DNA of 56,356 bases from Methanobacterium sp. (GCA_019084405.1 JAHRFX010000006.1:1-56356); one strand, 5' to 3'. Numbered from the stretch's first letter, positions 24,857-34,388 are shown. Numbers and translations are program-made. Notes: generated by a model from the sequence alone, not told the origin.

Positions 24857-27800
24857 TTAACTTTTTCTACCAGGTCCAAAGTAGAAACCAGCACCTACCA
24901 GAGCCAGAACAGAAACTATACCAATAATGGTATAAATCATAGAATTATCCTGACTAGTAGAAGCAGATTCAGTTGTACTGACTTCATAGGACTTTGAACT
25001 CTCTTCACCAGCTTCAGCAGATTCTGCAGCCTCTGAAGACTCAGAAGCCACTTCAGCCGAAACATCATGTGAGTGAGCAGACTGACCAGGAGAACTACCA
25101 GGAGTAGAACCGCCAGCAGGAGTCTCACCAGGAGTACCAGGCGTAGTACCAGGAATACCAGGTGTAACACCAGGATCAGATCCACCCGGCGCAAACATGG
25201 CATTTTTAGTAGCCATATACATCTGTTCTTTAAATTGAGAAGCTAAATCCGCATCCATATACTGCATGGCCCATTCCACCATATCCAAATTAGAACAGGT
25301 AGGTGGAGAGCAGGACACACCATTTTGAATAATAGAGTTAGCCCATTCATTAGCCAGATGAGTTTTAGTAGAAACATCAGTCTCCCAATACCCTTTACGA
25401 CTGGTCTCCATAAACTGAGCATACATAGATTCCAAAGCATAGGGATTGCTCTGATTAAACCATTCTTTAAGGCCTAAATTGTGTTTATCCAGTACATAAA
25501 CACTGTAACTTTCATCCCACATGCTGTTTGTTACTGAGTCCGGCGAAGTGACAGTCCAACCAAATAGATGTTTATGGAAATGCGTCATTTCTCGTGCGCC
25601 TGCGGAATTGTGTTCTTGCATCGCTTTAATCCATCTCGGATTGAAGTATGAGGTTCTAAGATCTCTCCATAGGGAATCAGTTAATGATTCTATCCTTGGG
25701 TTAGATGGATTCTCGACATTCATGAGCCACATCTTTGGATCATTTCCGAAAATGCTTCGAATTGTAAGGCCAAGACCGCCAAAGTATCCAAAGTAGTCAT
25801 CATCACTAATTAGGTCATTTACATTACTGACTCTTCTAAACAATGCAATTTCGCTTCCATCTAATGCAAGTTTGTACAGGTCTGGTAAATAAATAGGATC
25901 TTTTTCTGATCCTTGGAATATATGGCCAAACGTTCCAATATAGGTTTCTGCTAACTTTAATTCGTCTTCCCATGTGTCACTCATTAGCAGTGCATGTTGC
26001 ATGGCATTGTGATGGTTTCCAGGTTCTTGGGAAAAAATCCTGCTCATCGAAAGTCTTTTAGCCTCTTCTTCACTGAAACCTAAATCTATTAACGCTTGAT
26101 ACATTGCTTCAGAGTTTTCTCTTACATAGTTGGGTTGAGTGTCGTCAGTAGCGCCTGATGCAAGCCTAATAGCTTTATCTAGTAAATCTAACCTGCAACG
26201 AAACATATTTAGGTATAGAGATGTGGTAGTTATTACAACATCGATTCTAGGCCTTTCAAGGTCTTCTATCAATTTAACATCTGTGTAATGGAATTTAAAT
26301 CCAGGGTCTGGTACTGGTTCAACACCAAGTAGGTAAAGTATTGCAGCTTCCATGACACCCCTGTCTTGTTGAGTATGGGTTGCCCATAGCATGAATGCTA
26401 TTTTGTGAGGGTATTCGCCAGTTTCCTCAAGATAACGATTAATTAGATCATCGACCAGCTTCACTGCTACATTCCATGCTTCTTGCGTAGGCATTATTCT
26501 TGGATCAAATGAATAAATGTTTTTACCTGTTGGAAGTACTTCTGGATTGAGTATTGGATCCCCAATATTACCAGGAGTTATGTATTGTCCACTAAGAGCT
26601 CTTAAAAGACTGGTTATTTCTTGATTTGATTGTTTAATGTATTCTGAGTATTTAATTGCGAGAGTTAGGTATTCATTGAGTTTTGAGGTTGATGAACCAA
26701 GTACAGCTAATTGTGCTTCTTCAGGAGTTTTATTTTCAAATATAACCATTTGAAGAAGTTGTTTTACCTGTTCTTGTATCAACTCATGATCATCAACCAG
26801 ATGGTAATCACCGATAAATTCTTTATCGAGATATTCCTGGAAATCATGGCCTAATAAAGTCTGCACCAGATACAATAGCCTATCTCCTTCCGGAGCTATA
26901 CCAAATACATGGAACCCATTATTAATGAAGGCGTTCTCCAGTTCATGTAAATATTCATGGATATCATCCATAAATGCTTCAAAGTCATCTATAGAATCCA
27001 GGTTAATATTCAAATCTTCATGCAGTCTTAGTTCACGAACCATGTCAATTAAGGTCTTCCGGTATTCTTCCTTAACACTTTCATCAAATGTTGAATCATA
27101 TTCATGCATTTTCATGTGCAGTAAAGCCAGATCACCATATAACCCAGCAATGGTTACAGGAGGTATAAGATGGCTGATCATTACCGGTGTCTGCCGTCTT
27201 ATTGGTAAGAGACTTTCACCACCTTCCACTGTGAAGGGGTAGATTACTGGTATGTCTTGGCTTACTATAGCTGGCCAGCAGTTATCACGATCCAGACCAG
27301 GTCCAGTCTTACCTGGTAACCAGGCCACTGTTCCGTGTCTTCCGAAGTGTATAGCTGCATCAGCATCAAAACCCTGTTTTAGCCAGAAGTAGAAGGCCAA
27401 GTATTGATGTGTAGGTGGAATATAACCACTGTGGTACATTGCCCCATGATCTTGTGTATATCCACGGGAAGGCTCAGGAGCAAGGATTATATTTCCAAAC
27501 TGGATTACTGGAAGTATTATCATGTTTTCGTAAACCATGATGTTTCCCGGGGCGTCTCCCCACATTTCGATGACTTCATTTTTCTTTGCTTCGTTTAATT
27601 CATTGAACCAATTCATATAATCGTCTAGAGGCACTTTAATTACTGGATAGTTCTCTATTAGATTTTCTAATTCTCCTGGAGCCCACAGCCCAATGTTCAG
27701 TCCCTGGTTTCTTATAAGGTTTGTCAGTTCTGTCTCATTTGGGAGAGGGTTGTCACCGAGGTAGTATCCTTCATTTTTCAAGGCTTCCAGAATATTAGCC

Positions 27801-29353
27801 AAACTGGCATAGACATCTAAATGTCCTGCACCTGCTCCTTCAGCCTTACCCGGACCATGCCAATATATTATGGCAGCTTTTTTTTCCGAATTAGGAGTAT
27901 ATCTCAGATTTATCCAGGAAATACTGAGATCCACCAGCCAATTTATCTGTCTTTCAATTGGCTTGTAAAACGTTACTTCAAATGGAAGATGAGAATATCT
28001 TGAATCTTCCTCCCTTGTGGATATCACAATGGAACCAAACATTCCATCCTGTTCTGATGGCACAATAGTGCCCCCAATGGCAGGGGGTTGAAGTCCCAGT
28101 TTTCCATTAAACCATTCATCATAAGTTCCAGAAAATTTCTGGGCTTTTATGATAGGAACATTTAGTTTCTCAAGTACGTCAATAACATCCTCTGTTGAGG
28201 AATCTACAGACCATCCAAACATTTTATAATGGACAATTGCATCTACAGCATTTTTACCGTTTATCATAAGAAATTTATCGATATTGGGGTTACCATGATG
28301 TTCATAGAAATAGGGAATCACACTTATACCTTTATTTTCAAAGGCTTTAATTAACGCATCTACTGATTCTAAGTCATTCTTTAGATAGTCAGTCTCGTGG
28401 AATAAGATTCCGACCGTTTTTTGACCTTCTATTGAGCCATACCAGCTAAGATAATCCTTCAAGTTGTGAAACAGCTCCATTGTATCCGGATGATGAATTC
28501 CTGTTTTTATAACAGGAACGGGAGGATTTAGTTCTCCTAGGTCTAATCCAAGAAATTTAACTCCAAGATACTTTAGAAGCTCCCTTGAATTTATTGAACT
28601 GGCCCTGTTTTGCCAGTAAGTTCTGATCCATTGATGTTTTGGGTGTCCATTGGCCACTATGACTCCCTCTGGAAGATCTATCCAGGATACAGTTAAAATG
28701 ACAGGTATACCCTTTCCTATTGCTTCTGTCATTAATATGCGTATTTGGTCTAGATTTGGTGTATCTCTCCACATCCAGTCTACAAATACAAGATCGTAAT
28801 CCGTGAATGTGTCGGGAAGGTTTGTTGTAGTGCGAATGTCACTTTCTAAGAAGTCAGAGTCAACTACAGCGGTCGAAAATATTGGGTCTATGGTGCCTTG
28901 AAATAGGATTAATACCGTCGGTTTACCAAGTTCAAAATCTGCAGTTCCATAAATATCTGAATCGCCAGATTCACTGGAAGTAGGGCTTACTATAGTAGAT
29001 GAAGGTTTATGTCCTTGATAGCTGGCTGTGACTGTAAATTCAGTTAAAAGGCTCTGGAAGATCAATTCATATTTTCCATCAGCAGCCGTGGTAGTGGTGG
29101 CTAAAACTTCACCATTTCCCTCTGCTTTTATAGTAACATTGGAAAATGGTTCACCAGTTTCACAATCCAGAACCATACCTGAGATCTTTATTTCAGGTAA
29201 AACATCATCACTTTCGGGTAAATCCTCTAATGGAGTATCAGATTGCATCACCTCAGGTGTTATATTTTCTTCTGCGAATGCTGATCCACAGAGAGTAAGT
29301 ATGAAAACAAATGTTATTACTAGTAAAATCACTTGTTTTTTAATACTTTTCAC
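24857..29353 (-). CDS. Secreted, membrane-anchored CobN/Mg-chelatase H-like protein
   Basis: A 1,498-residue exported paralogue of the CobN/ChlH large chelatase subunit. Domain order: signal peptide (residues 1-27, ending GSAFA), an acidic linker, a carboxypeptidase-regulatory-like beta domain (ISGMVLDCETGEPFSNVTIK, about 53-125), the CobN body (about 145-1385, with HFGRHGTVAWLPGKTGPGL near 668), a Pro/Gly/Ser/Thr-rich spacer, and a C-terminal helix near 1471-1491 with basic RKS end. Cobaltochelatase acts in the cytoplasm with CobS and CobT, so an outside-facing copy probably binds tetrapyrrole or metal instead. Cobalt acquisition is a guess. The ribosome binding site overlaps the GTG at 29353 and suggests ATT 29344 as start. 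Confidence 0.82.
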   Translation of the reverse strand: MKSIKKQVILLVITFVFILTLCGSAFAEENITPEVMQSDTPLEDLPESDDVLPEIKISGMVLDCETGEPFSNVTIKAEGNGEVLATTTTAADGKYELIFQSLLTEFTVTASYQGHKPSSTIVSPTSSESGDSDIYGTADFELGKPTVLILFQGTIDPIFSTAVVDSDFLESDIRTTTNLPDTFTDYDLVFVDWMWRDTPNLDQIRILMTEAIGKGIPVILTVSWIDLPEGVIVANGHPKHQWIRTYWQNRASSINSRELLKYLGVKFLGLDLGELNPPVPVIKTGIHHPDTMELFHNLKDYLSWYGSIEGQKTVGILFHETDYLKNDLESVDALIKAFENKGISVIPYFYEHHGNPNIDKFLMINGKNAVDAIVHYKMFGWSVDSSTEDVIDVLEKLNVPIIKAQKFSGTYDEWFNGKLGLQPPAIGGTIVPSEQDGMFGSIVISTREEDSRYSHLPFEVTFYKPIERQINWLVDLSISWINLRYTPNSEKKAAIIYWHGPGKAEGAGAGHLDVYASLANILEALKNEGYYLGDNPLPNETELTNLIRNQGLNIGLWAPGELENLIENYPVIKVPLDDYMNWFNELNEAKKNEVIEMWGDAPGNIMVYENMIILPVIQFGNIILAPEPSRGYTQDHGAMYHSGYIPPTHQYLAFYFWLKQGFDADAAIHFGRHGTVAWLPGKTGPGLDRDNCWPAIVSQDIPVIYPFTVEGGESLLPIRRQTPVMISHLIPPVTIAGLYGDLALLHMKMHEYDSTFDESVKEEYRKTLIDMVRELRLHEDLNINLDSIDDFEAFMDDIHEYLHELENAFINNGFHVFGIAPEGDRLLYLVQTLLGHDFQEYLDKEFIGDYHLVDDHELIQEQVKQLLQMVIFENKTPEEAQLAVLGSSTSKLNEYLTLAIKYSEYIKQSNQEITSLLRALSGQYITPGNIGDPILNPEVLPTGKNIYSFDPRIMPTQEAWNVAVKLVDDLINRYLEETGEYPHKIAFMLWATHTQQDRGVMEAAILYLLGVEPVPDPGFKFHYTDVKLIEDLERPRIDVVITTTSLYLNMFRCRLDLLDKAIRLASGATDDTQPNYVRENSEAMYQALIDLGFSEEEAKRLSMSRIFSQEPGNHHNAMQHALLMSDTWEDELKLAETYIGTFGHIFQGSEKDPIYLPDLYKLALDGSEIALFRRVSNVNDLISDDDYFGYFGGLGLTIRSIFGNDPKMWLMNVENPSNPRIESLTDSLWRDLRTSYFNPRWIKAMQEHNSAGAREMTHFHKHLFGWTVTSPDSVTNSMWDESYSVYVLDKHNLGLKEWFNQSNPYALESMYAQFMETSRKGYWETDVSTKTHLANEWANSIIQNGVSCSPPTCSNLDMVEWAMQYMDADLASQFKEQMYMATKNAMFAPGGSDPGVTPGIPGTTPGTPGETPAGGSTPGSSPGQSAHSHDVSAEVASESSEAAESAEAGEESSKSYEVSTTESASTSQDNSMIYTIIGIVSVLALVGAGFYFGPGRKS

Positions 29354-29842
29354 CTCCTTTGTATTTTATAACAAAGTAACGATTGTTCCACTCACTATTT
29401 AATACTATTTATTACTTTTATATTATTACTTTCTAGGGGAAAATCAAGGAATTATTAATAAATGCCCTTAAAAAGAATACTAATAAGTCAAAAAGCTATA
29501 AAAACGTAATAATTATCATTTATACTCATCCTGAAAATTCAGTGCCCCCTATAACCTGTTATTACCCTGGAAAACTTATAAAAATAGAGTTATAAATGAT
29601 TATCAGTTTAAAGAATCTTTTAAAATAATAACAGCCCTCTAGGTATAATTTATGAAAAAATAAATAATTAATGGTTCCCCATCATTAAAAAAAAAATCGA
29701 TGGCTGGATTTAATCATCAAGTAAAAAGTTTTAAACATCCTGTAAAAATAATACTGGGCCGTATTACTATAAAAAAGCCTGGAAAACTAAATAAGTAATT
29801 CTAATTATTCTCTAAAAAAGATTAAAAAGCCCCTGAGGAGGA
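29354..29842. other. Long AT-rich intergenic region with CobN-like gene promoter
   Basis: This 489-bp stretch has no gene that I can support on either strand. A leftward TATA-like element (ATATAAAAG on the minus strand, 29415-29423) would start transcription about 40 bases before the CobN-like gene. The right part follows the cdhB stop; T-rich tracts on the minus strand near 29800-29825 could end cdhB transcription. No riboswitch or tRNA-like structure was recognised. Confidence 0.4.
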
Positions 29843-30355
29843 TTAATCCAGATACCGGGCCACTTCATCCAGCCAGACCAACCATTCCTCATAAGATACA
29901 TTAGGACAGCTCATATCCGCATTAGGGTGCATAAAACGACACAGGGTCAAGGTTTTAATATGGGGAGCAAAGTTCTTCAGGGTGGATAGTCCCTGGGACC
30001 CCAGATAATAAGGAACACCAATAAAACATACCAGATCGTAGTTTCCTTCCCCATCCAGTCCTTTCCAGTGGGGATTTTTCAGGTGGTTTATTATTTCAAT
30101 TACTCCCATGGTTTTATCTGGTTTGAACTTTGACCGGTCCATGGCCAGATTTGATCCACCAGTAGCAATAACTGGGATATTCCTTTTTTTAGCTATTTTC
30201 AGAGATTTATCAGTTATATCCCGTGGTATTTCATTTAACAATGACCCCATAATAAATAAGGGTCTTTTGGATTGTTTTAGGGTCAGGGCCGCCATCTTAG
30301 AAGGCCAGGCCTGGGCCTCATTTGCACATGATAGTGCCGGATTCCATGCAGACAT
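29843..30355 (-). CDS. cdhB: CO dehydrogenase/acetyl-CoA synthase epsilon subunit
   Basis: The 170-residue epsilon subunit, which binds the CdhA alpha subunit to form the CO dehydrogenase component of the archaeal acetyl-CoA decarbonylase/synthase complex. The Rossmann-like fold is visible in KRPLFIMGSLL and IPVIATGGSN, ending with the conserved NVSYEEWLVWLDEVARYL. Epsilon subunits have been proposed to help electron transfer. Usually cdhB directly follows cdhA in one operon; here it is on the opposite strand, sharing an 83-bp gap with cdhA. GGTGATATAATG gives a clear start. It has no cdhC, cdhD or cdhE beside it. Confidence 0.88.
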   Translation of the reverse strand: MSAWNPALSCANEAQAWPSKMAALTLKQSKRPLFIMGSLLNEIPRDITDKSLKIAKKRNIPVIATGGSNLAMDRSKFKPDKTMGVIEIINHLKNPHWKGLDGEGNYDLVCFIGVPYYLGSQGLSTLKNFAPHIKTLTLCRFMHPNADMSCPNVSYEEWLVWLDEVARYLD

Positions 30356-30368
30356 TATATCACCAATA

Positions 30369-30430
30369 CCTTTAAATACGAAGTGTTCTCAGTACTTATT
30401 ATAATGATTAATAATGATAGTATTTAAAGG
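30369..30430. promoter_or_regulatory. Mirror-symmetric divergent cdhB/cdhA promoter region
   Basis: CCTTTAAATAC at 30369-30379 and GTATTTAAAGG at 30420-30430 are perfect 11-bp inverted copies, each just before one of the two start codons. Between them lie a tandem ATAATGAT repeat (30401-30418) and TATTATAAT, which may be the core promoter in both directions. The outer copies are too near the starts to be TATA boxes, so they look like paired operator sites for one regulator acting on both genes. Confidence 0.6.
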
Positions 30431-30438
30431 TGATGTTT

Positions 30439-32880
30439 TTGCCCCCAAGTAACTATAAAGATAGCAGTTCATTTTCAGCTCGAGGGTTGAATGTGGATTT
30501 TAATGTGGATTTTAAGGATATAGACTCTTATATAAAAGAAAAAAAAGAAGTAAGTAAGGAATATGCAAAAAGCATATCCTTAGATTATCCCAAATTACGA
30601 GAATGGGATTTTAAGCTGCTCTCCCATTTTAAGCCGTTTTATGCTCCATTATGTGATATGTGCTGCATGTGTACCTATGGTAAATGCGATTTATCTGAAA
30701 ATAAAAAAGGAGCCTGCGGCATAAACCTGGAAAAGCAGCAATCCCGTATAGCACTTCTTACCTCCTGTATAGGTGCCTCCACCCATGCTGCCCATGCCCG
30801 GGACCTGGTGGATAGATTACTGGAACATAACCCGGAAATGGAATTAAAATACGATAGTTCCATTGATATCACCTCCCCCATCATTACCACCCTCACCGGG
30901 ATAATACCCCAAAACGCCGCTGACCTGGAACAGATTATGGGATGTGTGGAAAAGGAATTAACCAATCTCATGGCCTCCACCCATACCGGGCAGGAAGGAA
31001 ATTACCTGGATTTTGAATCCAAAGCCCTTCATGCCGGTATGATAGATAACTTGAGCCTGGAGATAGCTGAAATAGCCCAGATTAACCTTTATGATTTGAA
31101 TAAAGGACAGGAAGACACTCCCCTTTTAGAAATTGGTATGGGAGTTATTGACCGTGAAAAACCGGTTATACTGGCCATCGGCCATAGTATTGCTCCTGGT
31201 ACCGAGATAATAGATTATGCTGAAAAAATGGATCTGGAAGAGGACCTGGAGATATGTGGACTCTGCTGCACTGCCATTGAACTGGGAAGATCATCTGCCC
31301 GATCCAAAATAGTGGGGCCCATATCCCGGCAGCTCATGTTCATCAAATCCGGAGCACCGGATGTGGTGGTCCTGGATGAACAGTGTATCCGGGCAGACAT
31401 ATTTGAATTATGTGCCGAAAACCATATCCCCATTATTGCCACCAGTGATAAGTGTTCTCTGGGACTTCCTGATAAAACTGGTGAAGCTCCTGCAGTAATT
31501 ATCAATGAAATATTAAAAGGAGAGTTACCGGGAGTGCTGATTAGGGATGTTAAAAAGGTGGGCCAGGTGGCAGTGAAACTCTCCCGCCAGGTTAAAGAGT
31601 GCCGGGAAACCGCCCAGGGAATGAAAACCAATGCTCCAGAGGATGTAAAACTTACCCAGTCCAATGGACGATGTTACATCTGCAGTTCCTGTGGTACGGA
31701 CTGTGAAGGTGAAACTCTTTCCCTGACCGACCACTTTGCAGGACAAGAATGTGAGGACCCTCAGGCGCTTATAAAAGAATGTATCGAATGTGGTCAATGT
31801 GATCGAGTATGTCCAGTAATGTTACCCTTAACCCAGGCTTTAAAGGATGCTAAAACAGATGATAAAGAATTAATGGCCAGTTTCTATGGTAAATGTGTGG
31901 GCTGTGGTAAATGTATGGAAGAGTGCAGCCAGGATATTCCTCTGGTTAATCTGATATGCTGGGCAGCTCAGGATAAAATCGAAGCTGAAAAGTACCTGAT
32001 AAGATCTGGAAGAGGCCCTATCCAGGATGTGGAAATACGGCGGGTGGGAGCACCTATTGTCTTCGGGGATATACCGGGGGTGCTGGCATTGGCCGGTTGT
32101 TCCAATTATGCTCAGGGTGAAAAGGAAGTGGCCCTTATTGCCGAAGAGTACTTGAAAAGAGGTTATATTGTGATGGCAGCCGGATGTGCCGCCATGGATA
32201 TAGCCCTGTATAAGGACGAAGATGGGGAAACCCTCTATGAGAAGTACAGTGACCGGTTTGATAAAGGCGGTCTTTTGAGTCTGGGGCCTTGTGTGGCCAA
32301 TGCCCATGCCATAGGCAGTGCCATTAAGATTGCCAATATCTTTGCCCGGGTACCCCTGGAGAAGAACTTCGTGGAGATATCTGATTATATCCTCAACCGG
32401 ATCGGTGTTTGTGTAATTGCCTGGGGTGCCATGTCTCAGAAGGCCTTTGCCATTGCCACCGGTGCCAACCGATGGGGCATACCCACCATCATCGGTCCCC
32501 AGGCCTCCAAGTACCGTAGATTGTATCTGGGAAATGAGGAAGAACCCCGAACCATCAAAGATAAAAGGGATGGTAGTACAGTGGTTTCTGAACCAGCCCC
32601 GGTGCATCTGGCCTACTCTGCTGAAAGTATAAACGAATGTATGGCCATGACCGCCAAGATGTGCATTAGGCCCAATGACACACCTAAAGGACGTTTAATA
32701 AAGTTAACTAACTACGTGGATATCCACCAGAAGTATTATGGAACCCTGCCATCTGATCTGGCCCACTACATCCGGGATGAAAAGGAGATACCCTTTAAAG
32801 ATAAAGATGAAATTTTAAAACAATTAAAAGAAGCAGGTTGGAAGCCCCGGATGGCGGCTCAGGAACCATCCATACTTTAA
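30439..32880 (+). CDS. cdhA: CO dehydrogenase alpha subunit of the archaeal CODH/ACS complex
   Basis: The nickel-iron CO dehydrogenase subunit that interconverts CO and CO2. Near residue 73 the cysteine set CDMCCMCTYGKC binds the B/D-type clusters. Two ferredoxin-like motifs, CIECGQCDRVCP (near 448) and CVGCGKCMEEC (near 486), bind the extra [4Fe-4S] clusters typical of archaeal CdhA. Cysteines in ICGLCCTAIELG, EQCIRAD and GPCVANAHAIGS supply the C-cluster region. Length is about 814 residues, near the family norm. GTG 30430 and ATG 30433 are possible starts, but GGTGA at 30429-30433 overlaps both; TTG 30439 has the spacing seen elsewhere. A CooF-like polyferredoxin follows on the same strand, and acetyl-CoA synthase genes are absent. 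Confidence 0.92.
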   Translation: MPPSNYKDSSSFSARGLNVDFNVDFKDIDSYIKEKKEVSKEYAKSISLDYPKLREWDFKLLSHFKPFYAPLCDMCCMCTYGKCDLSENKKGACGINLEKQQSRIALLTSCIGASTHAAHARDLVDRLLEHNPEMELKYDSSIDITSPIITTLTGIIPQNAADLEQIMGCVEKELTNLMASTHTGQEGNYLDFESKALHAGMIDNLSLEIAEIAQINLYDLNKGQEDTPLLEIGMGVIDREKPVILAIGHSIAPGTEIIDYAEKMDLEEDLEICGLCCTAIELGRSSARSKIVGPISRQLMFIKSGAPDVVVLDEQCIRADIFELCAENHIPIIATSDKCSLGLPDKTGEAPAVIINEILKGELPGVLIRDVKKVGQVAVKLSRQVKECRETAQGMKTNAPEDVKLTQSNGRCYICSSCGTDCEGETLSLTDHFAGQECEDPQALIKECIECGQCDRVCPVMLPLTQALKDAKTDDKELMASFYGKCVGCGKCMEECSQDIPLVNLICWAAQDKIEAEKYLIRSGRGPIQDVEIRRVGAPIVFGDIPGVLALAGCSNYAQGEKEVALIAEEYLKRGYIVMAAGCAAMDIALYKDEDGETLYEKYSDRFDKGGLLSLGPCVANAHAIGSAIKIANIFARVPLEKNFVEISDYILNRIGVCVIAWGAMSQKAFAIATGANRWGIPTIIGPQASKYRRLYLGNEEEPRTIKDKRDGSTVVSEPAPVHLAYSAESINECMAMTAKMCIRPNDTPKGRLIKLTNYVDIHQKYYGTLPSDLAHYIRDEKEIPFKDKDEILKQLKEAGWKPRMAAQEPSIL

Positions 32881-32963
32881 AAATTTACCCGGGTCGGGTG
32901 TGTGCCACCCGGCCCATCACCCCAATTGATATAATCTCCAAAAAAAATAGGAGTTGATAATTT

Positions 32964-33365
32964 ATGAACCCTCATATAGATCTTCTAGATCCCCTTAAAT
33001 GTTCCAAATGTAATATATGTTTTGTTAGGTGTGCTGATACCCATGGCCAGAGCCGTATCAAAAAGGTGGATTCAGTACCCCATATCTGTATCCAGTGTGA
33101 GGATGCACCCTGTGAACAGGCCTGTAATGTGGGCGCCATATACCTCCAGGATGGCATAGCCATCGTTGATCAGGATAAGTGTGTGGGATGTAAAAAGTGT
33201 ATAGATGCCTGTCCCCATAAGAGTCTTTATGTTGAAGATTTAATAGCCCGTAAATGTACCCTTTGTCTGGATGCTGATGTTTTAATACCAGCCTGTGTAG
33301 AGGCTTGTCCCAATAATGCCCTTATCATCAACTGTGATGAAGTAGAAGGAATGGAAAAGGAATGA
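32964..33365 (+). CDS. CooF/HycB-like four-cluster polyferredoxin
   Basis: A 133-residue electron carrier with 16 or so cysteines arranged in four [4Fe-4S] motifs: CSKCNICFVRC, CIQCEDAPCEQAC, CVGCKKCIDACP, and CTLCLDADVLIPACVEACP. This is the layout of CooF, HycB and DmsB-type subunits. CooF passes electrons from CO dehydrogenase to its partners in CO-oxidising microbes. Its position 83 bp downstream of cdhA on the same strand suggests that it serves this CO dehydrogenase. It starts with GGAGTTGATAATTT-ATG and is followed by a perfect terminator hairpin. Confidence 0.87.
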   Translation: MNPHIDLLDPLKCSKCNICFVRCADTHGQSRIKKVDSVPHICIQCEDAPCEQACNVGAIYLQDGIAIVDQDKCVGCKKCIDACPHKSLYVEDLIARKCTLCLDADVLIPACVEACPNNALIINCDEVEGMEKE

Positions 33366-33370
33366 TATTG

Positions 33371-33402
33371 TATGCAGGGCTTCCTGCATATATATATTTT
33401 TT
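33371..33402 (+). terminator. Terminator after the cdhA-ferredoxin transcript
   Basis: TATGCAGG and CCTGCATA form a perfect 8-bp stem with a GCTT loop (33371-33390), then a tract rich in T. It lies six bases after the polyferredoxin stop. Confidence 0.75.
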
Positions 33403-33511
33403 AGTAAATTTAAAGCCTGTTTTATATTTAAAAGTCCTTAAAATAAGTAAAATCCAATATAAATAGCTATTTTTTAAAACCGATAATAAACCTTGGTATT
33501 AATTTTAATAA

Positions 33512-33542
33512 AACAAAAAAAGTAAGCAGTCCCTCAAGGGAC
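33512..33542 (-). terminator. Terminator of mtd
   Basis: GTCCCTCAAGGGAC at 33529-33542 is a 5-bp GC-rich stem with a TCAA loop. On the minus strand it is followed by a T-run (33512-33521). It lies 16 bases after the mtd stop. The two convergent transcripts thus end back to back. Confidence 0.7.
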
Positions 33543-33557
33543 CACTTGTTATTTAAT

Positions 33558-34388
33558 TTATTGTGGTTTAGACATTAAGTCTGATTTAGACATGTTCTGT
33601 CCTTCTCCACCGTGTGGGGTTCGAACGACAGTGTCATTAGCTTTTTCGATTTCTCGAGCTTCTTCAGCTAATTTAGCAGCGGTGAAAATCATTTCGTGAG
33701 CAGATGCTACAATAGGTATGTATTTTTCAGCATCTCGCACCATGAAACAACCTTCTACATCAATATCAGCTACTTTGGTAGCGATTTCGTAGGCAGCCAT
33801 GGCTTTAGCTTTAGCATAAGGGCTGGCAAATTGGGCAGCTTCTACAGCTACATCCCGGGAGATTACCACTTTAGGTAATTCGATAGCGTTTCCAGCTTCA
33901 ACATCTGCTACAGCAGCGTCAATAGTGTTCTGGACTACCCGGTAGGCGCCAGTTAAAGCTAATACCTTAATTACATCAGCATTGAAGGAAGCCATTTCAG
34001 TAGGGTCCAGGAATTCTCTTCGGGCACCGATCATAGGGTCGGCTTTAACAATGATGTAACCTAAGCCCTGTTCCTCCATTTCGTCTTTGGATCGTAGTCC
34101 AGGAGCATCACCAATGATGATGGCTGGTACGTCTGCAGCAGATAATAATTCTCTTGCTTTAGCCGGTCCTGGAGCACCAGGGTTTGGGCTTATGAATATG
34201 ACAAAGTCCCTATCCATTTCAAGCATTAATGGTACGGCTTTTTCAATCTCTTCCGGGTTCATCTTGGCCCCGGAGCCTACTACACAAACATCTATATTAG
34301 GTCGGTCTGCTCTCTCATCCAGTAATAAGTCCAGGACAGGAGATGTACCGATATTACCACATTTAATTATACCAATTTTTACAACCAT
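33558..34388 (-). CDS. mtd: F420-dependent methylenetetrahydromethanopterin dehydrogenase
   Basis: Catalyses reversible F420-dependent oxidation of methylene-H4MPT to methenyl-H4MPT in the cytoplasm, a core step of methanogenesis from CO2. The 276-residue protein begins VVKIGIIKCGNIGTSPVLDLLLDERADR and has FISPNPGAPGPAKARELL, both highly characteristic of Mtd, a homohexamer with a unique fold. The start ATG 34388 follows GGTGATTTA. A minus-strand TATA box near 34455-34462 would give a leader of about 40 bases. Strong promoter and terminator agree with a highly expressed housekeeping gene. It is convergent with the CO dehydrogenase genes. Confidence 0.97.
   Translation of the reverse strand: MVVKIGIIKCGNIGTSPVLDLLLDERADRPNIDVCVVGSGAKMNPEEIEKAVPLMLEMDRDFVIFISPNPGAPGPAKARELLSAADVPAIIIGDAPGLRSKDEMEEQGLGYIIVKADPMIGARREFLDPTEMASFNADVIKVLALTGAYRVVQNTIDAAVADVEAGNAIELPKVVISRDVAVEAAQFASPYAKAKAMAAYEIATKVADIDVEGCFMVRDAEKYIPIVASAHEMIFTAAKLAEEAREIEKANDTVVRTPHGGEGQNMSKSDLMSKPQ

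Noticed and set aside
31870..32607. 245-residue leftward frame opposite cdhA
   Set aside because: It lies entirely within cdhA, whose cysteine motifs are beyond doubt. The translation is rich in His, Gly and Pro with no domain character, and no promoter is seen.
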